DNA of 17,569 nt from JBDNIO01 sp041688215 (GTDB lineage: Bacteria; Pseudomonadota; Gammaproteobacteria; Nevskiales; Salinisphaeraceae), in contig JBDNIO010000105.1 in NCBI GenBank assembly GCA_041688215.1, positions 1 through 17,569 of the forward strand, in the 5' to 3' direction. Shown in pieces: positions 13,813 through 17,569 of this stretch. The notes under the pieces are model-generated. The model worked only from the letters and a program-made list of their open reading frames with translations, was not told the origin of the DNA and did no database searches. A program made the translations under genes and the position numbers. How positions within the stretch are numbered: the first letter of the stretch is position 1; every line of letters starts with the position of its first letter.

Positions 13813-14979
13813 ATGAAACTCGAATATACAGAAAAGCAGCAACAATTCCGCGCAGAAATCCGCAGCTGGCTGGCAGAAAACGTACCTGCCAAACCGTTGC
13901 AAAGTTTTGATACCGAAGCCGGTTTTGCCGAGCATCGCGCCTGGGAAGCCAAACTGTTCGAAGGCCGTTGGAGCGCGGTCACCTGGCCGCAAGACCTGGG
14001 CGGCCGCGGCTGCGACCTGATCGAATGGCTGATTTTTGAAGAAGAATACTGGCGCGCCGGCGCGCCGCAGCGCGTAAACCAGAACGGCATATTTCTGCTG
14101 GCGCCGACCCTCATGGAATTCGGCACCGAGGAACAGAAAAAACGCTTCCTGCCGCGCATGGCCTCGGGTGAAGACATCTGGGCGCAGGGCTGGTCCGAGC
14201 CGGGTGCGGGGTCCGATATGGCTGCCATTCGCACGACGGCCAAACAGGACGGCGACGACTATGTGATCAACGGCCAGAAAACCTGGTCCACCCGCGCCGT
14301 ATGGGCAGACTGGCTGTTTGGCCTGTTCCGTTGCGAGGCGGGTTCGGCCCGCCACCATGGCCTGTGTTTTGTGCTGGTGCCGCTGGATACGCCTGGCATC
14401 AGTATTCGCCCCATTCGGCAGCTAAACGGCCAGGCTGGGTTCGCCGAAATATTTTTCGACGACGTACGTGTACCCATTACCAACCGGCTTGGCGCAGATG
14501 GCGAGGGCTGGCGGATCGCCATGGCCACCGCCGGATTCGAGCGTGGCCTGATGCTGCGTTCGCCCGCACGTTTCCAGAAGACAGCCGCGAATCTGGTCGA
14601 ACTATACCGCCAGAATCAGCAAACTGCGGATGCCGACCCGGCGATTAAAGACGCCGTGCTGAAAAGCTGGATGCAGGCCGAGGCCTACACGCTGGCCACT
14701 TACAACACCGCCTCGCGTCTGGCCAAAGGCGGCCAGATCGGCGCCGAGGCCAGCACCAATAAAATCTTCTGGTCGGAACTCGATCTGCTCATGCACGAAA
14801 CCGCAATGAGCATCCTCGGCGCGCGCGCCGAGCTAATGCCACACGCCCCGGATGCCGGCGCTATCGGCCAGTGGATCGAGGGTTTTCTGTTCGCCCAGGC
14901 CGGCCCGATTTATGCCGGGTCGAACGAGATACAAAGAAACATCATCGGCGAGCGCATGCTTGGCCTGCCAAGAGCGTAA
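13813..14979 (+). CDS. Acyl-CoA dehydrogenase, catalytic-type subunit (FadE family, steroid degradation)
   Basis: The 388-residue flavoprotein has the full acyl-CoA dehydrogenase fold: N-terminal helices (1-120), the FAD-binding WSEPGAGSD (127-135) and GQKTWSTRA (154-162) in the beta domain, and the C-terminal YAGSNEIQRNIIGERMLGLPR (367-387). The usual MCAD-type Glu (YEG) is Ala368. Glu243 in AGFERG sits where isovaleryl-CoA dehydrogenase-type and FadE26-like enzymes have their catalytic base. It would oxidise a CoA ester at C2-C3 and pass electrons to ETF. With the following gene it probably forms an alpha2-beta2 complex, like mycobacterial FadE pairs and Comamonas ScdC1/C2. The exact substrate (HIP-CoA or later intermediates) is not resolved. 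Confidence 0.85.
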   Translation: MKLEYTEKQQQFRAEIRSWLAENVPAKPLQSFDTEAGFAEHRAWEAKLFEGRWSAVTWPQDLGGRGCDLIEWLIFEEEYWRAGAPQRVNQNGIFLLAPTLMEFGTEEQKKRFLPRMASGEDIWAQGWSEPGAGSDMAAIRTTAKQDGDDYVINGQKTWSTRAVWADWLFGLFRCEAGSARHHGLCFVLVPLDTPGISIRPIRQLNGQAGFAEIFFDDVRVPITNRLGADGEGWRIAMATAGFERGLMLRSPARFQKTAANLVELYRQNQQTADADPAIKDAVLKSWMQAEAYTLATYNTASRLAKGGQIGAEASTNKIFWSELDLLMHETAMSILGARAELMPHAPDAGAIGQWIEGFLFAQAGPIYAGSNEIQRNIIGERMLGLPRA

Positions 14980-14997
14980 GTCAGAGAAATGATCCGC

Positions 14998-15025
14998 CTC
15001 ACGCCGCACACCTCACGCCTCACGC
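14998..15025. repeat. Three copies of CTCACGC between the two fadE genes
   Basis: CTCACGC occurs at 14998-15004, 15012-15018 and 15019-15025 in the 74-bp gap. The last two are in direct tandem. Function is unknown and it may be chance or a short repeat remnant. Confidence 0.4.
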
Positions 15026-15053
15026 AACGCGACCGCAAGGGAGCGTAACCCCA

Positions 15054-16109
15054 ATGGACTTCACTTTTTCCGATCAACAAATCGCGTTCCGCGACGCCAT
15101 TCGTAGTTTCCTGGTGGTGGAAGCCGCGCCGGAACTTCTGCGCGAATACTGGGAAACACCCAGCGGGCGCTCGCATGAAATGCGCCGCAAATCAGCCGAT
15201 CAGGGCATAACCTCGCTCTCCGTGCCGGAAGAATATGGCGGACTGGGCCAGAATGACCTGGACTGGGTTCTGATCCTGCAGGAAATCGGTTATCACGGCG
15301 TCCCCGATTCCCTGTCCGATGCCGCGTATCTGGGCGCCAATATTCTGCGCCAGCTGCCGGCAGCATCTGAGTTGCCCGGCAAATGGCTGCCGCGTCTGGT
15401 CGATGGCAACGCCAGGCTCTCGGTCGGGCATCCCCTGAATCCCATGGTGCACGACGCCGAACTGGCTGACCTGATGCTGCTGTGGCATAACGAAGAAGTG
15501 CACGCAGTCACCCCGGAGCAGGTCACGCTAACCCTGAACCCGAGCATCGACCAGTCCCGCCGCCTGTATAAACTGGACTGGACACCGACAGACGCCACGC
15601 GCGTTTGCGGCGCAGAGCAGGGCGCAGCTATCTGGGCCGATGCCGTGAATCGCGCCACGCTCGCGGGCGCCGCACAGTTGCTCGGCCTGGCCCAATGCAT
15701 GCTCGACCTCGGTGTGGACTACGCCGCGCAGCGCAAACAGTTCGGCAAACCCATCGGCGCATTTCAGGCGGTCAAACATCAACTTGCCGATGTTGCCGTA
15801 AAAATAGAATTTGCCGCGCCGGTGGTGCATCGCGCCGCCTACGCATTAACCCACGGGCATCCTCATAGCGCGGTGTTTGCCTCGCACGCTAAACTGGCCG
15901 CTGGAGAAGCGGCGCATTTTGCTGCCAGCAAAAGCCTGCAGGTGCACGGCGCCATGGGGTATACCTGGGAGGCCGATCTGCAAATGTTCATGAAACGCGC
16001 CTGGGCGCTCAACGGCTACTGGGGCGACCGCGGCTTTCACAAAAAACGCGTCGCAGAGCTTATACTCGATGCGCAGGCCGCGCTTGGCCCCGGCGAAACG
16101 TTTACTTAA
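15054..16109 (+). CDS. Acyl-CoA dehydrogenase-like subunit, probably the non-catalytic partner
   Basis: The start chosen is the ATG at 15054 (MDFTFSDQQIAFRDAIRSFL), with AAGGGAG at 15037-15043; this gives 351 residues. A longer frame from 14871 is rejected because it overlaps the preceding gene. The N-terminal helices are normal (PEEYGGLGQND near 58-68). The beta domain is short and degenerate: where TEPxxGSD is expected it reads SVGHPLNPMVHDAELADLML, so a proper flavin site is missing. The C-terminal domain keeps QRKQFGKPIGAFQAVKHQLAD and LQVHGAMGYTWEADLQMFMKRA, which contribute to the FAD pocket across the subunit interface. This split is typical of heteromeric steroid acyl-CoA dehydrogenases. 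It lies 74 bp after the first fadE. Confidence 0.82.
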   Translation: MDFTFSDQQIAFRDAIRSFLVVEAAPELLREYWETPSGRSHEMRRKSADQGITSLSVPEEYGGLGQNDLDWVLILQEIGYHGVPDSLSDAAYLGANILRQLPAASELPGKWLPRLVDGNARLSVGHPLNPMVHDAELADLMLLWHNEEVHAVTPEQVTLTLNPSIDQSRRLYKLDWTPTDATRVCGAEQGAAIWADAVNRATLAGAAQLLGLAQCMLDLGVDYAAQRKQFGKPIGAFQAVKHQLADVAVKIEFAAPVVHRAAYALTHGHPHSAVFASHAKLAAGEAAHFAASKSLQVHGAMGYTWEADLQMFMKRAWALNGYWGDRGFHKKRVAELILDAQAALGPGETFT

Positions 16110-16126
16110 ATATCAGGAGTTTGAAA

Positions 16127-17278
16127 ATGGCTGAAGCCTATATTGTTGACTGTTTGCGCACCCCCACCGGCCGCCGCAAGGGCAGCCTGGCCGACGTGCA
16201 CGCCGCTGATCTGGGCGGTTTCGCCATCAAGACTCTGGTGGAGCGCAATAATATTCCGGCAGAAGACTATGACGACGCCGTAATCGGCTGTCTGGATAAC
16301 GTCGGCCCGCAAGCCGGCAACATAGGCCGCACCTGCTGGCTAACGGCCGGCCTGCCGCTGTCGGTGCCCGGCGTGACAATCGACCGACAGTGCGGCTCCT
16401 CCCAGCAGGCCGTGCACTTTGCTGCCCAGGGCGTGATGAGCGGCACGCAGGATGTGGTGCTCGCCGGCGGCGTGCAAACCATGACGCAAATTCCCATCGG
16501 TGCCGCGATGATCGCCGGTCAAACCCTGGGGCACCCGACGCCCTACGCCAAGAGCAAGGCCTGGCAGGAACGCTTCGGTGATGAAGAAGTTTCCCAGTTC
16601 CATGGCGCCGAGAAGATGTGCAAGAAATGGGATATCTCGCGCCGCGACATGGAAGAATTCGCACTGGAAAGCCACCGGCGCGCGCGCCAGGCCATCGAGG
16701 AAGGCCGTTTTGACAGCCAGGTCGTGCCCTTCAACGGTCTGGAAATGGATGAAACCACACGCGACACATCACTCGAAAAAATGGCCGAACTCGAGCCGTT
16801 AAGCGAAGGCGGACGCATTACCGCAGCAGTTGCCAGCCAAACCTGCGACGGTGCCTCGGCCATGCTAATCGTGTCCGAAGACGCGCTGAAACGTTACAAC
16901 CTCAAACCCCGTGCGCGCATACACCATATGACTATCATGGGCGATGATCCGATTTACATGCTAACCGCGCCGATCCCCGCCACCGCCCGCGCGATGCAGC
17001 GCAGTGGCATGAAGCTGGAAGACATCGACCTGGTCGAAATCAACGAGGCCTTCGCGCCGGTGCCACTGGCCTGGCTCAAGGAAACCGGTTATCCGTATGA
17101 AAAGACCAACGTCAATGGCGGCGCGATTGCGCTGGGCCACCCGCTGGGCGCCACCGGCACCAAGTTAATGACCACCCTGGTGCACGAACTTGAGCGCACC
17201 GGCGGGCGTTATGGCTTGCAGACCATGTGTGAAGGCGGCGGGGTGGCGAACGTGACCATTATCGAGCGCTTGCAATAG
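16127..17278 (+). CDS. fadA6: FadA6-like thiolase of steroid C/D ring degradation
   Basis: The start chosen is the ATG at 16127, seven bases after AGGAG (16115-16119), giving 383 residues; a TTG two codons earlier is possible. It is a complete thiolase: nucleophile Cys89 in DRQCGSSQQAV, VVLAGGVQTMTQIP (about 109-122), INEAFA, NVNGGAIALGHPLGATG with His338, and CEGGG with the second catalytic Cys368. FadA6 in Mycobacterium and ScdF in Comamonas thiolytically shorten the ring-opened dioic acyl-CoA after IpdAB. All catalytic residues are present, unlike the thiolase-like protein at 3896-5083. It follows the second fadE by 17 nt, consistent with one transcript. Confidence 0.87.
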   Translation: MAEAYIVDCLRTPTGRRKGSLADVHAADLGGFAIKTLVERNNIPAEDYDDAVIGCLDNVGPQAGNIGRTCWLTAGLPLSVPGVTIDRQCGSSQQAVHFAAQGVMSGTQDVVLAGGVQTMTQIPIGAAMIAGQTLGHPTPYAKSKAWQERFGDEEVSQFHGAEKMCKKWDISRRDMEEFALESHRRARQAIEEGRFDSQVVPFNGLEMDETTRDTSLEKMAELEPLSEGGRITAAVASQTCDGASAMLIVSEDALKRYNLKPRARIHHMTIMGDDPIYMLTAPIPATARAMQRSGMKLEDIDLVEINEAFAPVPLAWLKETGYPYEKTNVNGGAIALGHPLGATGTKLMTTLVHELERTGGRYGLQTMCEGGGVANVTIIERLQ

Positions 17279-17291
17279 CAGACATAATCCT

Positions 17292-17432
17292 CCCTCTCCC
17301 CACGTTCGCTGCGCTCAGCTCGCGATGCTCGGGAGAGAGGGTCGGGGTGAGGGGTAAAGCGTCCCGTACCTCAAGGGCCGGGTTTGCGGGCAGTACGAAC
17401 TCTGCCCCTAGCCCTCTCCCGGAGGGAGAGGG
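17292..17432. repeat. Composite palindromic repeat upstream of the SDR gene
   Basis: The first unit pairs CCCTCTCCC (17292-17300) with GGGAGAG (17331-17337) across a 30-nt loop and is followed by GGGGTGAGGGGTAAA. The second pairs CCCTCTCCC (17412-17420) with GGGAGAGGG (17424-17432) around GGA. GGTGAGGGGTAAA also occurs in the element at 5103-5228. It fills the gap between fadA6 and the SDR gene and ends 26 nt before the SDR ATG. Confidence 0.8.
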
Positions 17433-17458
17433 GACAAGAAAACGTAAGGGAGAACTCA

Positions 17459-17569
17459 ATGGGTATTTGCGACCAACGAACCATAATAATCACCGGTGCG
17501 GGCGGCGGCCTGGGCCGTGAGTATGCAATGGCGCTCGCCGCCGAAGGCGCCAACGTGGTGGTCAACGAC
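17459..17569 (+). CDS. Short-chain dehydrogenase/reductase, N-terminal part (runs off the window)
   Basis: The ATG at 17459 is preceded by GGGAG (17448-17452) with six bases of spacing. The 37 visible residues start MGICDQRTIIITGAGGGLGR and continue REYAMALAAEGANVVVND. TGAGGGLG is the glycine-rich cofactor loop of classical SDRs, and the Asp after the second strand (VVVND) suggests NAD(H) preference. The wording matches 17-beta-HSD4-type/multifunctional-protein-type SDRs, several of which sit in steroid C/D ring clusters as hydroxyacyl-CoA or hydroxy-indane dehydrogenases. The catalytic Ser-Tyr-Lys lies outside the window, so the substrate cannot be named. Confidence 0.8.
   Translation, partial: MGICDQRTIIITGAGGGLGREYAMALAAEGANVVVND

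Noticed and set aside
14871..15053. Longer N-terminus for the second acyl-CoA dehydrogenase
   Set aside because: It overlaps the first fadE by more than 100 bp, and MDFTFSDQQ at 15054 is a standard family start with a good ribosome site.
1436..17432. CRISPR array from the recurrent hairpins
   Set aside because: The copies are kilobases apart, lie next to different genes and have no regular spacers.

Overview
The window (about 57% G+C by eye) looks like the chromosome of a steroid-degrading gammaproteobacterium. A DUF2058 (YaiL-type) protein, a DeaD-type cold-shock RNA helicase, an Hsp33 remnant and a SulP permease fit that group. The catabolic genes match, family by family, the last-two-ring (C/D ring, HIP) part of aerobic steroid catabolism known from Mycobacterium (HsaC, IpdA, IpdB, IpdC, EchA20, FadE pair, FadA6) and from Comamonas (Scd genes). 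The assignment rests on motifs and recalled family sequences; no search was run.

Layout. Positions 1-170 hold what looks like the end of an insertion sequence: a transposase start on the minus strand and a 22-nt direct repeat. It abuts a hotdog-fold dehydratase gene that has lost its 5' part (175-459). The first catabolic block (518-6300, all +) has an HsaC/TesB-like extradiol dioxygenase, ipdA, ipdB, a DUF35 zinc-ribbon/OB protein, a thiolase-like protein and ipdC. ipdB, DUF35 and the thiolase-like gene are joined by two ATGA stop/start overlaps. An unrelated block follows (6297-12872): a SulP permease (-), an internally deleted hslO pseudogene (-), a PlsC-like acyltransferase (+), an EF-hand lipoprotein (-), a DUF2058 protein (+), deaD (+) and a VapBC toxin-antitoxin pair (+). 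The second catabolic block (12980 to the end, all +) has echA20, two acyl-CoA dehydrogenase subunits, fadA6 and the start of a short-chain dehydrogenase.

How the genes work together. From known pathways, HsaC/TesB opens aromatised ring A. After the HIP-CoA stage, IpdC and a dehydrogenase prepare the C/D rings, EchA20 opens ring D, IpdAB hydrolyses ring C, and FadA6 with an acyl-CoA dehydrogenase pair shortens the product. The DUF35/thiolase-like pair in the ipdAB operon has no assigned step and is the least explained catabolic component here.

The most striking non-coding feature is a family of C/T-rich hairpins (CCCTCTCCC...GGGAGAGGG), mostly as inverted pairs of about 125-150 bp. They end 22-30 nt before the start codons of ipdA, ipdC, the first fadE and the SDR gene, and one also encodes the tail of EchA20. 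A different inverted repeat separates ipdA from ipdB.
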